A DNA stretch of 64,000 nucleotides from NCBI GenBank assembly GCA_900546715.1, contig UREA01000001.1:31791-95790 (forward strand). Direction: 5' to 3'. The notes beneath the pieces were generated by a model, which saw nothing but the letters and a program-made list of their open reading frames with translations, made no database searches and was not told the origin of the DNA. Shown piece after piece: positions 1 to 7,342 of the stretch. Position 1 is the first letter of the stretch; each line of letters begins with the position of its first letter. Source of the stretch: an uncultured Mycoplasmatota bacterium (GTDB taxonomy: Bacteria; Bacillota_I; Bacilli_A; RF39; UBA660). The translations under genes were made by a program, and so were the position numbers.

Positions 1-120
1 AGCACTACAAGTCATCCCCGATATTTTTAATACTATTTTTTTCATAAACATCACTAATATTATATAACATTTAAGAGATTTTGGGTATATTTTGCAAGTT
101 TTTTTAATTTTTTTAACATC

Positions 121-164
121 TTCGACAAGATTCGACAAAAAATTTACATTTAATGTGGTATTAT
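121..164 (+). promoter_or_regulatory. Tandem 10-bp repeat and extended -10 promoter
   Basis: TTCGACAAGA at 121-130 is followed at once by TTCGACAAAA at 131-140. An extended -10 element TGGTATTAT lies at 156-164. No good -35 box sits at the normal distance, which fits a TGn-type promoter for the HExxH gene at 188. The tandem repeat could be an operator, but that is inference. The first 120 bases show nothing else recognisable. Confidence 0.5.
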
Positions 165-187
165 AGCAAACCAAAAGGAGAATTTAT

Positions 188-1522
188 ATGTATTTAAGTT
201 ATGAAAAATATTTTGAAAAAGTCAAAAACGACATTTCAAATGAATCTGAAAGTATTGAAAGAAAGGTATATGAACTAATATCTTGTTACTTTAAAACAAA
301 TATTATTCCCACAGAAAAATATAAAGAATATATCACTTTGGGAATAATTAATAGATATTATATGTATAAAGATGTATATTCCAAAATATCAACAAGTGAA
401 GATTCATTTACGAGCTATGCTATAAAAGATAATAACGGATATTATAATTTAGAAGATTTTTTATTAAATAGATTATTTAATAATTTAAAAAAAGTTTATA
501 TAAACCATGATCCAAATGCTAATACTAACTATTATCAAACTCGTAATAAAGCTATTTACTTTACTCATGATGCTTTAAGTAAATATATTGTGGACATTCC
601 CGATATTCCGGATAATATTAATGAGTATATTAAAAAATACTTTAATATGTTTATAGCTCAAGTATTTGACCATGAATTAGGTCATGCTCTAAAAATTAAA
701 TGTTCTAATGGTATTTCTATTTATCATGATAATAGAAACTTATTATATGAAAAATTAAGTGATGTGTTAGAAAAAAACAAAATAGAATTATTAGAAGATA
801 TTTCTTTAGAAAGAATAAAAAGTGATAATGAAATATTTATGGATATCCTACATGATTTGAGGACAATTTATAATAATAAATATAATAATATTATAAAAAA
901 TGATAATGAAATTAATTTTAATGTTGGGTTAAATAATATGAGTTTACAAAAATATGAGTATATAAATGAATTATTTCAAGAAGTGGAATCAAGATATAAT
1001 ATGAATTCTTTTGATGAACCGAATTGTAAAAAATTTATTAGTGTTAAGGGTAGTTATCTCAATATAACTCGTCCATTTAGTGTTTATAGTGCAATTTATA
1101 ATTATGGTGATATAATGCTTTCATTAATTGGTTTAAAAGATTTCTTTCAAATAAATTATTTAGATTCTACTAAAGTATTACAAAAATTCAATAAGGATTA
1201 TAAAAGAATATCTAAAAGTATTTTTAATAATAATTTATCTGCTATAAATAATATAAATATAACTCTTGAAAAAATAATAAATAATCAATTAGAAAAAGAT
1301 TATTTAAAATTAGATTTATTTTTAACTAAATGTTATGAACAGAAAATAGATGAAATGTTAAAATCTAAAATAAGTATTGAGAAAATAGATAAATTAATAA
1401 TAGATACTAGTAATATTATAAACAAACTTACTTTAAATAAATCTACTCAATTAGAACATACAGTTATTTTAAAAAATATCTTAAATAAATTAATATTTAA
1501 AAAAAGATTGTTAACCAAATAA
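188..1522 (+). CDS. Putative zinc metallopeptidase-like protein (HELGH motif)
   Basis: I do not recognise the family. The 444-residue protein carries HELGH at about residues 162-166, followed by ALK. This is the HExxH zinc-binding and catalytic motif of gluzincin/metzincin-type peptidases. A third ligand cannot be fixed by eye; the acidic stretch around residues 190-215 is one possibility. There is no signal peptide or membrane segment, so it should be cytoplasmic. The rest is Asn/Ile/Lys-rich and helical, with long C-terminal helices. AGGAG ends 7 nt before the ATG, which supports the start. The gene stands alone and converges on the DUF4405 gene through a shared hairpin. The metallopeptidase reading rests on one short motif. 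Confidence 0.5.
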   Translation: MYLSYEKYFEKVKNDISNESESIERKVYELISCYFKTNIIPTEKYKEYITLGIINRYYMYKDVYSKISTSEDSFTSYAIKDNNGYYNLEDFLLNRLFNNLKKVYINHDPNANTNYYQTRNKAIYFTHDALSKYIVDIPDIPDNINEYIKKYFNMFIAQVFDHELGHALKIKCSNGISIYHDNRNLLYEKLSDVLEKNKIELLEDISLERIKSDNEIFMDILHDLRTIYNNKYNNIIKNDNEINFNVGLNNMSLQKYEYINELFQEVESRYNMNSFDEPNCKKFISVKGSYLNITRPFSVYSAIYNYGDIMLSLIGLKDFFQINYLDSTKVLQKFNKDYKRISKSIFNNNLSAINNINITLEKIINNQLEKDYLKLDLFLTKCYEQKIDEMLKSKISIEKIDKLIIDTSNIINKLTLNKSTQLEHTVILKNILNKLIFKKRLLTK

Positions 1523-1538
1523 CAATCTATTTCTTTTT
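1505..1538 (+). terminator. Intrinsic terminator between convergent genes
   Basis: A perfect 9-bp stem, AGATTGTTA (1505-1513) against TAACAATCT (1520-1528), is followed on the plus strand by a T-rich tract. It overlaps the last codons of the gene at 188-1522 and touches the end of the convergent gene, so it may work in both directions. Confidence 0.75.
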
Positions 1539-2174
1539 ATTTATTAATTTAGTTATTAAACAAGTAAAACTTACAATAAATATCACTATCCCTAAACATT
1601 CTAAATAAAACATAACAGGACTTTGATTATAATCAAAAAACTTAAAATCTACAAGTAATAACATATCTTGCCATAATCTATGTTTAATAAAGGCATATAT
1701 ACCATAAATAATAACAAGAATTAAAATAACATAAACCGCATATTCAAAGTTGCTATTTTTTAATTTGTTTTTCATTTTATAAACAAAGGCATTTAGATGC
1801 ATTCCTATGTGAATTGCCATAAGTATAAAACACCAAGATGTTGCTATTAAATGAAGTCTTCTACCAATATTAGTTGTAGTAATTCCTAAAAATGCAAATA
1901 CTTCACTAGATATCATAATACTACTAATCATCGTACCAAGCATAGCTATAAGTAATAAAGCATCAATTACTAAACTAAATATCCTCCCAAAATTATACTT
2001 TCCTTTAAATAAATTTTTATAATAACGATAATTTATTATGTGATGGATTATAAATAAAACAAAGGTAGTTATTCCTATATATTCATGAATTTTATTATCC
2101 GTAATATGATAACCCATTAGGATAATTATTAAAATAAACATTATTATATCAATTATAATTCTTAATTTTTTCAT
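1527..2174 (-). CDS. DUF4405-type membrane protein (cytochrome b561-like)
   Basis: Integral membrane protein with about six hydrophobic helices and conserved histidines (FIIHHIINY near residue 45, RRLHLIATS and HIGMHLNAF in the middle). This pattern is typical of DUF4405/FeoB-associated cytochrome b-like proteins that may bind haem. I chose the ATG at 2174 (MKKLRI) because it sits one base after the stop of the upstream CsaA-like frame, the usual operon coupling. An upstream ATG at 2195 would lie inside that reading frame and has no ribosome binding site. It is the last gene of the dgkA operon. The redox role is inference from the family. Confidence 0.65.
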   Translation of the reverse strand: MKKLRIIIDIIMFILIIILMGYHITDNKIHEYIGITTFVLFIIHHIINYRYYKNLFKGKYNFGRIFSLVIDALLLIAMLGTMISSIMISSEVFAFLGITTTNIGRRLHLIATSWCFILMAIHIGMHLNAFVYKMKNKLKNSNFEYAVYVILILVIIYGIYAFIKHRLWQDMLLLVDFKFFDYNQSPVMFYLECLGIVIFIVSFTCLITKLINKKK

Positions 2175-2175
2175 A

Positions 2176-2501
2176 TTAATCAACCATTGCTCCATTTGCG
2201 ACTAATTTATCGGTTGTAAGAAGTACTACACCATCTGGTGTTTCTGCACCTAGTACTAAAACTTCACTTTTAACTTCACTTACCTTAAGTGGTGGAAAAT
2301 TAACTACTGCTACAACTTGTTTACCAATTAAATCACTTGGTTCATAAAGTTTAGTTATTTGTGCCGAAGTATTTTTAATACGGCATCTCCAAAATCAATC
2401 CTCATTTTATATGCGGGTTTTCTTGCTCCTTTATTTATACTAGCATCAATTATTGTTCCAACTTTTAATTCTATTTTTTTAAAATCATCTAAACTTATCA
2501 T
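2176..2501 (-). pseudogene. Frameshifted CsaA-like tRNA-binding-fold protein
   Basis: Reading from ATG at 2501 gives MISLDDFKKIELKVGTI, continuing to GDAVLK, the start of a CsaA/YtpR-type OB-fold domain. The frame then breaks at a run of five T (2372-2376). Adding one base restores a continuous frame (NTSAQITKLYEPSDLIGKQV, later ETPDGVVLL and VANGAMVD) that ends with TAA at 2176. The joined product would be about 108 residues, the normal CsaA length. CsaA is a secretion chaperone with a tRNA-binding fold. The gene lies cleanly between its operon neighbours, so the break is either recent or a homopolymer sequencing error. Confidence 0.7.
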
Positions 2502-2504
2502 AAA

Positions 2505-2780
2505 TCACCCATATAACCTTTTCAAATATATTTTTTTATCATCATGTATAATCACAATAATATCTTGATCATCTTTATCTTGAATATTTTTACCGTAGAT
2601 ACTATCTAGTGGTCCAAAACTAAGTAAATATAAAATATTTAATAATTCTTCATGCATAATTATTTTATCATGAACTACCGGATTATATCCCGCAAATTCT
2701 ATATTTAGAATATATTCCTTTTCTAAATCTTTTAATGTATATTTAAATTTATCAATATTTATAATTTCTAAAGTTTTCAT
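2505..2780 (-). CDS. Small conserved-type hypothetical protein in the dgkA operon
   Basis: A 91-residue acidic, soluble protein that I do not recognise. It alternates hydrophobic strands (KFKYTLKDLEKEYILNIEF, DIIVIIHDDKKIYLKRL), which suggests a small alpha/beta or barrel fold. There is no signal peptide. Its ATG overlaps the stop of the 431-residue gene upstream (TAATG), and its own TGA lies four bases before the CsaA-like start, so translation is probably coupled along the operon. A link to the upstream LRR-like protein is suggested only by this overlap. Confidence 0.55.
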   Translation of the reverse strand: MKTLEIINIDKFKYTLKDLEKEYILNIEFAGYNPVVHDKIIMHEELLNILYLLSFGPLDSIYGKNIQDKDDQDIIVIIHDDKKIYLKRLYG

Positions 2781-4075
2781 TATCTTCCTCTGCCTCCGTT
2801 TAATCTCGGAGCATTTAATTCTTCTAAATTAGTATCCATCATTAAAAATCCCCCTCCAACACTTTCAAGTTCTGGAAAATCAGCACTCTTTAAAACAGTA
2901 GTATAATTCATAAAATTATTTCCTATAACTTTAACCTTCGGCAAATATATTGTTAACATCGAATTATTAGAATATAAGAAGTTATCTCCAATTGCCTCAG
3001 CATTTGCTAAATCTATTTGTTCTAATGTTTTATTATGTCTTAAAAAGTTATCTCCAATTACTTTTACTATATTATTAATAAGTCCAATTATTTGATTGTA
3101 TTTATTAATAATTATTTGAATCTCACCATTTTCTGTTATAATTATAATTCTTTTATTTTCTCCTTCATTTATAATACTTATCTTTACTATATCTTTTATA
3201 GTATCAGCTAAAGAGTCTCTTAAAAAATCATCATACACACTAATTTTTTTATTCACTAAATCTAATACAAAATAATCCATTATTACATATTTTTCATGAG
3301 CATACTCTTTTACTTCAAAATTATCAACAATAATATTATCGGGACAATAATATATGTTATTAAATTCAAAATTATATTTATAATATTTACCATCAGTTGC
3401 TTTAACATAACCGGGGATATCTAATTTTTTATTAAAAATTCTTTGTTCCAAACCATAATATTTTGCAAAACTATCAGTTAAACCAGGAATAATATTATCT
3501 AAATTATTCGAAAAAGTAGCATCAGGATCATTAACTGAATGATTATATCTGTTTTTAATTGATAAAGTGTGAGCATCATCTTTAGTAAACTGAATACTTA
3601 TCACACTTGTTCCATATAAATCTTGCCTTTTAGGATTTTTAAAATCTTCTCTTTTTATATCATCTACATTTTCTTTAACCGCAAAGAAGACAAAAGATGA
3701 TTCAAGTCTATTTAACCAAAAGAAACAAAGTTCTTCTCCAGGTGCATAATATTTTTTAAACTTGGTCATATCTTCTTCACTCTTACACTCATATAAAATA
3801 TAACCGGCTTCCCTAAGTAATTCACTAGGTGTTTTATCACTACGCATTACAAAATTATTTTCCACATCAACAAAGCTATAAATAAAATTTTTAAAATCAT
3901 ATTCTAGATTATTGGCTACAATATCTTGACATAGATAATGACTTTCATGAAAATTATTTAATAGTATTTGGGATAATAAACCACGCTTTTCAAGCAAGCT
4001 CGGAAATAAATCACGGCATAAATGCATCATATCTTCGCCGTATTTTTTCTTGATAATTTTTAAATCTTCTGTCAT
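2780..4075 (-). CDS. Hypothetical protein with C-terminal BspA-like leucine-rich repeats
   Basis: A 431-residue cytoplasmic-looking protein. The last 110 or so residues hold repeats built on AIGDNFL/VIGNNFM/SVGGGFL followed by a hydrophobic strand (TLEQIDLANAE, MLTIYLPKVK, VLKSADFPEL, NLEELNAPRL), the periodicity of BspA/LRR_5 solenoids. The first 300 residues are unrecognised and rich in Asp, Asn and Tyr. There is no export signal, unusual for a BspA-type repeat. AAGGAGAAC lies just before the ATG, and the dgkA stop is 9 bases upstream. Function unknown; the repeats suggest protein binding. Confidence 0.6.
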   Translation of the reverse strand: MTEDLKIIKKKYGEDMMHLCRDLFPSLLEKRGLLSQILLNNFHESHYLCQDIVANNLEYDFKNFIYSFVDVENNFVMRSDKTPSELLREAGYILYECKSEEDMTKFKKYYAPGEELCFFWLNRLESSFVFFAVKENVDDIKREDFKNPKRQDLYGTSVISIQFTKDDAHTLSIKNRYNHSVNDPDATFSNNLDNIIPGLTDSFAKYYGLEQRIFNKKLDIPGYVKATDGKYYKYNFEFNNIYYCPDNIIVDNFEVKEYAHEKYVIMDYFVLDLVNKKISVYDDFLRDSLADTIKDIVKISIINEGENKRIIIITENGEIQIIINKYNQIIGLINNIVKVIGDNFLRHNKTLEQIDLANAEAIGDNFLYSNNSMLTIYLPKVKVIGNNFMNYTTVLKSADFPELESVGGGFLMMDTNLEELNAPRLNGGRGR

Positions 4076-4084
4076 TTGTTCTCC

Positions 4085-4447
4085 TTAAAATAATGCTATT
4101 ATCTTTGGTAAAAAGATGATTAAACCAACAACTGCAGAACCAATAGCAAATACAAGTACTCCACCAGCAGATACATCTTTAGCAAGTTTTGCTCTTTCAT
4201 CCTTTTCTGGCATAGCAATATTTACTACTTGTTCAATTGCGGTATTAAACATCTCTCCACCAATAACTATTGAAAACCAACAAATACAAACAATCCATTC
4301 GGTTACACTTATCTTAAAAATTATTCCCATAATTATAACCAGTAACATAATTGATACATGAATTTTCATATTTCTCTCAGTCCAAAATGCTGAAGCAATA
4401 CCAATAAATGCATATTTAAAACTATTAATTAATTTCTTATTTTTCAT
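4085..4447 (-). CDS. dgkA: Diacylglycerol/undecaprenol kinase (DgkA family)
   Basis: Small integral membrane kinase that phosphorylates diacylglycerol or, in Gram-positive bacteria, usually undecaprenol, recycling the lipid carrier for cell wall synthesis. Family marks are FKYAFIGI near the N-terminus, the ERNMKIH segment, the catalytic GGEMFNTAIEQVVN and three hydrophobic helices. About 120 residues is normal. I start it at ATG 4447 rather than the upstream ATG at 4465, because an extended -10 box (TGTTATAAT, minus strand, 4467-4475) ends only one or two bases from 4465. It is the first gene of an operon with the LRR-like protein, the 91-residue protein, the broken CsaA and the DUF4405 protein. 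Confidence 0.9.
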   Translation of the reverse strand: MKNKKLINSFKYAFIGIASAFWTERNMKIHVSIMLLVIIMGIIFKISVTEWIVCICWFSIVIGGEMFNTAIEQVVNIAMPEKDERAKLAKDVSAGGVLVFAIGSAVVGLIIFLPKIIALF

Positions 4448-4466
4448 AAATAACACATCCAACAAA

Positions 4467-4475
4467 ATTATAACA
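4467..4475 (-). promoter_or_regulatory. Extended -10 promoter of the dgkA operon
   Basis: Minus-strand TGTTATAAT matches TGnTATAAT exactly. It lies about 20 nt before the preferred dgkA start and just after the terminator of the flavodoxin operon. Confidence 0.55.
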
Positions 4476-4485
4476 TAATATAAAG

Positions 4486-4512
4486 AAAAATGCCTTAAAT
4501 TTAAGACATTTT
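4486..4512 (-). terminator. Terminator of the flavodoxin/cupin operon
   Basis: A near-perfect inverted repeat, AAAATGTCTTAAA against TTTAAGGCATTTT on the minus strand, is followed by TTCTTTAT. It overlaps the stop of the membrane-anchored flavodoxin gene. Confidence 0.6.
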
Positions 4513-5158
4513 ATAAACCTAAAGAATCAATCCATTCTTCGACATCACTCATAGCACGATTAACATTATCACCTAAAACGGTAAAACCATCCGTTACTGT
4601 TGCATCTGGTTCTAATTCTCTAATTGTTTCAACAGTTCTAGATAATCCACTACCACCAGAGGTATTAAATGGTGCTATAGTTTTTCCAGATAAATCATAA
4701 GTATCAAAGAATGTATAAATAATCATTGGCATATCGCCCCACCAATTAGGGTATCCAATAAAAATAGTATCATAATCCTCTATATCAATATTTAAATCAT
4801 TAAATTCTGGTCTAGCATCACTTTGTTGTTCTTCCTGAGCTACATCTAAAAGATCATTGTAATCTTCTGGATAAGCAACAGTTGGTTCAAGTGCTATGAT
4901 ATCTCCACCAACATAATTGTGAATAAAGTTAGCTAATATTTCTGTATTACCACTATTAGAAAAATATACTACTAATGTAGATAATTCATCTGTTTCATTA
5001 TCATTATTATTATTTTCATTATTAACATTATTATTGTTATTATTAACTGGAGATTTTTCATTTTTTTCTTCACTATCTCTAGTAAATAAGTAAATTCCGC
5101 CACCAATTAATACAAGTACTACTAAAACTATTATTAAAACTAATACTTTTTTATTCAT
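4511..5158 (-). CDS. Membrane-anchored flavodoxin domain protein
   Basis: Residues 1-27 form an uncleaved-looking N-terminal membrane helix, followed by a low-complexity Asn-rich linker (about 35-55) and a flavodoxin fold. The FMN phosphate loop reads SNSGNTE in LVVYFSNSGNTEILA, and the isoalloxazine-contacting regions are IGYPNWWGDMP and NTSGGSGLS. Flavodoxins carry one or two electrons on FMN. The anchor and linker place the domain outside the membrane, which is unusual because flavodoxins are normally cytoplasmic. AAAGGAATGG precedes the ATG. It is last in the operon after a cytoplasmic flavodoxin of the same subfamily, so the two may form a redox relay; that is inference. Confidence 0.8.
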   Translation of the reverse strand: MNKKVLVLIIVLVVLVLIGGGIYLFTRDSEEKNEKSPVNNNNNNVNNENNNNDNETDELSTLVVYFSNSGNTEILANFIHNYVGGDIIALEPTVAYPEDYNDLLDVAQEEQQSDARPEFNDLNIDIEDYDTIFIGYPNWWGDMPMIIYTFFDTYDLSGKTIAPFNTSGGSGLSRTVETIRELEPDATVTDGFTVLGDNVNRAMSDVEEWIDSLGL

Positions 5159-5176
5159 TTAACCATTCCTTTCAAA

Positions 5177-5641
5177 TTAAGTTAACCAATTTTGAATTTC
5201 TTCATTATCTAAATAACTTGATAATAATTTTCCACTAATAATATCTAAATTAGGATATTCTCTTTTTAAGTAAGTAACACTAGTATTGATATTAGAGCCA
5301 CCAGAAGTTGCAAATAAATATATTTTTTTATTTTCTAAATTATTTTCTTCAATAAATGTATTAATTATCCTTGGAGGTACTCCCCACCAGATAGGATAAC
5401 CAATTAATACTGTATTATAATTAGATAAATCAATTTTTTCTTTAACTTCTGGTCTAGATGCTGGATTATCATTTTCTTTTGATGAACGACTTGTTTTGTC
5501 CATCCAATTTAAATCAGCATCACTATAACTTTCTGCTGGTTCTATTTCAAATAAATCAGCATTAATCATATGAGCTAGATTGCGAGCAACATTTTTAGTT
5601 GTTCCACTAGCCGAAAAATAACACACTATCGTTTTATTCAT
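5177..5641 (-). CDS. Flavodoxin (cytoplasmic)
   Basis: Single-domain flavodoxin of about 154 residues. The FMN-binding loop is SASGTTKNVA near residue 10, and the flavin contacts are IGYPIWWGVPP and ATSGGSNINTS. The likely role is FMN-dependent electron transfer or quinone/NAD(P)H reduction in the cytoplasm. I start it at ATG 5641 (MNKTIV), which has AGGTGG five to six bases upstream, rather than the GTG at 5650. The start overlaps the end of the cupin gene by 8 bases, which implies translational coupling. Its closest relative in the window is the anchored flavodoxin just downstream. Confidence 0.85.
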   Translation of the reverse strand: MNKTIVCYFSASGTTKNVARNLAHMINADLFEIEPAESYSDADLNWMDKTSRSSKENDNPASRPEVKEKIDLSNYNTVLIGYPIWWGVPPRIINTFIEENNLENKKIYLFATSGGSNINTSVTYLKREYPNLDIISGKLLSSYLDNEEIQNWLT

Positions 5642-6071
5642 TTGAGCCACCTAAAGTGTTATAATATTTATCATTTACTTTTTCTAACCACTCATTAGAA
5701 GTATTTTCTCCAGGAACTTCAATGGAAATATGACTAAACCAAGAGTCTTTCTTAGCCCCATGCCAATGTTTTACATTTGCAGGTATTACTATTACTTTAC
5801 CTGGTTCTAAACTAATGGCTTCTTTTCCTTCTTCTTGATACCATCCAAAACCTGCAGTACAAATAAGTATTTGACCACCACCAATATCTGCATGATGAAT
5901 ATGCCAATTATTACGGCATCCTGCCTCAAATGTCACATTAGCTAAAAACAAAGGACTTGTTTTATCTACTAATGGATTTAGATAACTTTTCCCAATAAAA
6001 TACGCAGCAAAAGCATCATTAGGTTCTCCTTTCCCAAATACATTAACACGCTCAAATTCTTTTTCGTTCAT
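5634..6071 (-). CDS. Cupin domain protein
   Basis: A 145-residue single cupin barrel. Metal-ligand histidines are visible in cupin motif 1 (NWHIHHADIGGGQ, about residues 56-68) and motif 2 (PANVKHWHGAKKD, about 98-110). The family has diverse roles, such as dioxygenase, isomerase or sensor. Proteins of this type often sit next to flavodoxins and carboxymuconolactone decarboxylase-like proteins in anaerobic Firmicutes. AGGAGGAG precedes the ATG. It lies between the cyclophilin-like protein and the flavodoxins. No export signal; substrate unknown. Confidence 0.8.
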   Translation of the reverse strand: MNEKEFERVNVFGKGEPNDAFAAYFIGKSYLNPLVDKTSPLFLANVTFEAGCRNNWHIHHADIGGGQILICTAGFGWYQEEGKEAISLEPGKVIVIPANVKHWHGAKKDSWFSHISIEVPGENTSNEWLEKVNDKYYNTLGGSNE

Positions 6072-6110
6072 TTTTTCTCCTCCTAAAAAAATCTATTTAA
6101 GTTTATAATT

Positions 6111-6590
6111 TTATTTTTCCCACCTTACATTTACATTACCTATTCCTACAGCAGTTTTTAAATTGCTTGTATTTTCTATATGGCCAATTTTAGTATATGA
6201 ATAACTTGTATTAAATGATTCATAAAATAAAACTAGACAATCATCACCATAAAGCATTATATCACCAGCATTTATATATCCTATTCTTTCACTATTTGTT
6301 GGCAAATTTTCATCCAAATAATAATACTTTTCATTACCATTAAGTTCACTCATTTCTACATCCATTGGTAACATATCCACTAAAGCTTTAGCAGTTGCAT
6401 TATTTTCTAATACAACTTCAAATTCACTTCCATTAATATTTAATTTCATAACATTATCCTCCGTTTCATTATTTATATTTGTGTTGATAACTGCATTATT
6501 TAGGGCATCATTTTCAAATTTTTTATAAATAAACCAAAATAAAACTGTCCCTAATAATAATATAATAACAATTATAATTACTTTTTTCAT
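6111..6590 (-). CDS. Anchored cyclophilin-like fold protein
   Basis: The N-terminal 24 residues are a hydrophobic helix (signal or anchor), followed by an Asn-rich spacer. From about residue 48 there is a roughly 110-residue cyclophilin-like barrel: MKLNINGSEFEVVLENNATAK at its start, LPMDVEMSELNGNEKYYYL, INAGDIMLYGDDCLVLFY, and the ending AVGIGNVNVRWE. This matches the cyclophilin-like family common in gut anaerobes beside flavodoxins. The catalytic arginine of true cyclophilins is not evident, so isomerase activity is doubtful. The internal Met at the barrel start may mark an older cytoplasmic gene to which an anchor was added. First gene of the redox operon. Confidence 0.7.
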   Translation of the reverse strand: MKKVIIIVIILLLGTVLFWFIYKKFENDALNNAVINTNINNETEDNVMKLNINGSEFEVVLENNATAKALVDMLPMDVEMSELNGNEKYYYLDENLPTNSERIGYINAGDIMLYGDDCLVLFYESFNTSYSYTKIGHIENTSNLKTAVGIGNVNVRWEK

Positions 6591-6710
6591 ATTCCATCCT
6601 ATATTAATATCATATCATTTAAAGCTAACTTCAAGTCAAGAAAAAAGAAGAAATTTTATTCTTCTTGATGTTAAGTAATCTTTAAAACTGATATTTAAAT
6701 CACATATTGA

Positions 6711-6739
6711 TAGACTTTTTAATAGTTGTTGTGTATAAT
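6711..6739 (+). promoter_or_regulatory. Promoter of the lipoprotein gene
   Basis: TATAAT at 6734-6739 lies 17 bases after TAGACT (6711-6716). The TTG start codon of the lipoprotein gene follows at 6763 after GAAAGAAG. Confidence 0.5.
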
Positions 6740-6762
6740 TAAATTAGAAAGAAGACTAAATT

Positions 6763-7245
6763 TTGAAAAAGGTTATTGCATCATTATTAATTATAACTAG
6801 TTTGTTTTTACTTACTGGCTGTGAATCTGATAAAGAATATACTATTGATGATTTAACTATTACTTTACCTAGTTCTTTTACAAAGCAAGATATGACTGGT
6901 TTTTTAGCTTATTTAGAAAATGATGAAGCTGGAATCACAGTAGCAGAAGAAACATTTACTGACTTAGAAGCAATAGGATTAAATAGTGAATCTACTTTAG
7001 AAGATTATGCAGCTGCAGTAATGGCCAGTAATGATACTGAATATGAATTAAATAATGCCGAAGATTACATTTATTTTTACTATGATTCAACAGTAGATGG
7101 CACTGACTATCATTATATGGCTGCCTTATTTAAAGGTAATGATGAATTTTATTTAATAAACTTCTTCTGTTTTGCAGAAGATAGCGAAAAATATGATTTA
7201 ATATTTAAAAATTGGGCTGATACAATAATAATAAATAATATTTAA
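6763..7245 (+). CDS. Small lipoprotein of unknown function
   Basis: A 160-residue lipoprotein with a positively charged, hydrophobic signal and the lipobox LLTGC, cysteine at about residue 19. It should be lipidated by Lgt and anchored outside the cell. The mature part is acidic, with strands such as YTIDDLTITLPSSFTKQ and alternating YIYFYYDS and FYLINFFCF. This resembles lipoproteins with an N-terminal ITLPxxF element, but I cannot name a family. Translation starts at a TTG supported by GAAAGAAG. It stands alone between opposing genes and ends at a strong hairpin. Confidence 0.7.
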   Translation: MKKVIASLLIITSLFLLTGCESDKEYTIDDLTITLPSSFTKQDMTGFLAYLENDEAGITVAEETFTDLEAIGLNSESTLEDYAAAVMASNDTEYELNNAEDYIYFYYDSTVDGTDYHYMAALFKGNDEFYLINFFCFAEDSEKYDLIFKNWADTIIINNI

Positions 7246-7271
7246 TAAAAACTATTTTTTATAAGAAATTT

Positions 7272-7308
7272 AAAAGATATGAAATTAATAAAAGTTTCAT
7301 ATCTTTTT
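7272..7308 (+). terminator. Strong intrinsic terminator
   Basis: A perfect 13-bp stem, AAAAGATATGAAA (7272-7284) against TTTCATATCTTTT (7295-7307), with a 10-base loop and flanking T and A runs on either side. It can end both the lipoprotein gene and the convergent AlbA_2 gene. Confidence 0.85.
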
Positions 7309-7342
7309 ATTTAAAAGAAAACACCTCATTTATAATTAAATG

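Noticed and set aside
2359..2568. Plus-strand open frame across the CsaA-like region
   Set aside because: It lies opposite the minus-strand CsaA-like and 91-residue genes and has no ribosome binding site; it is a shadow frame.
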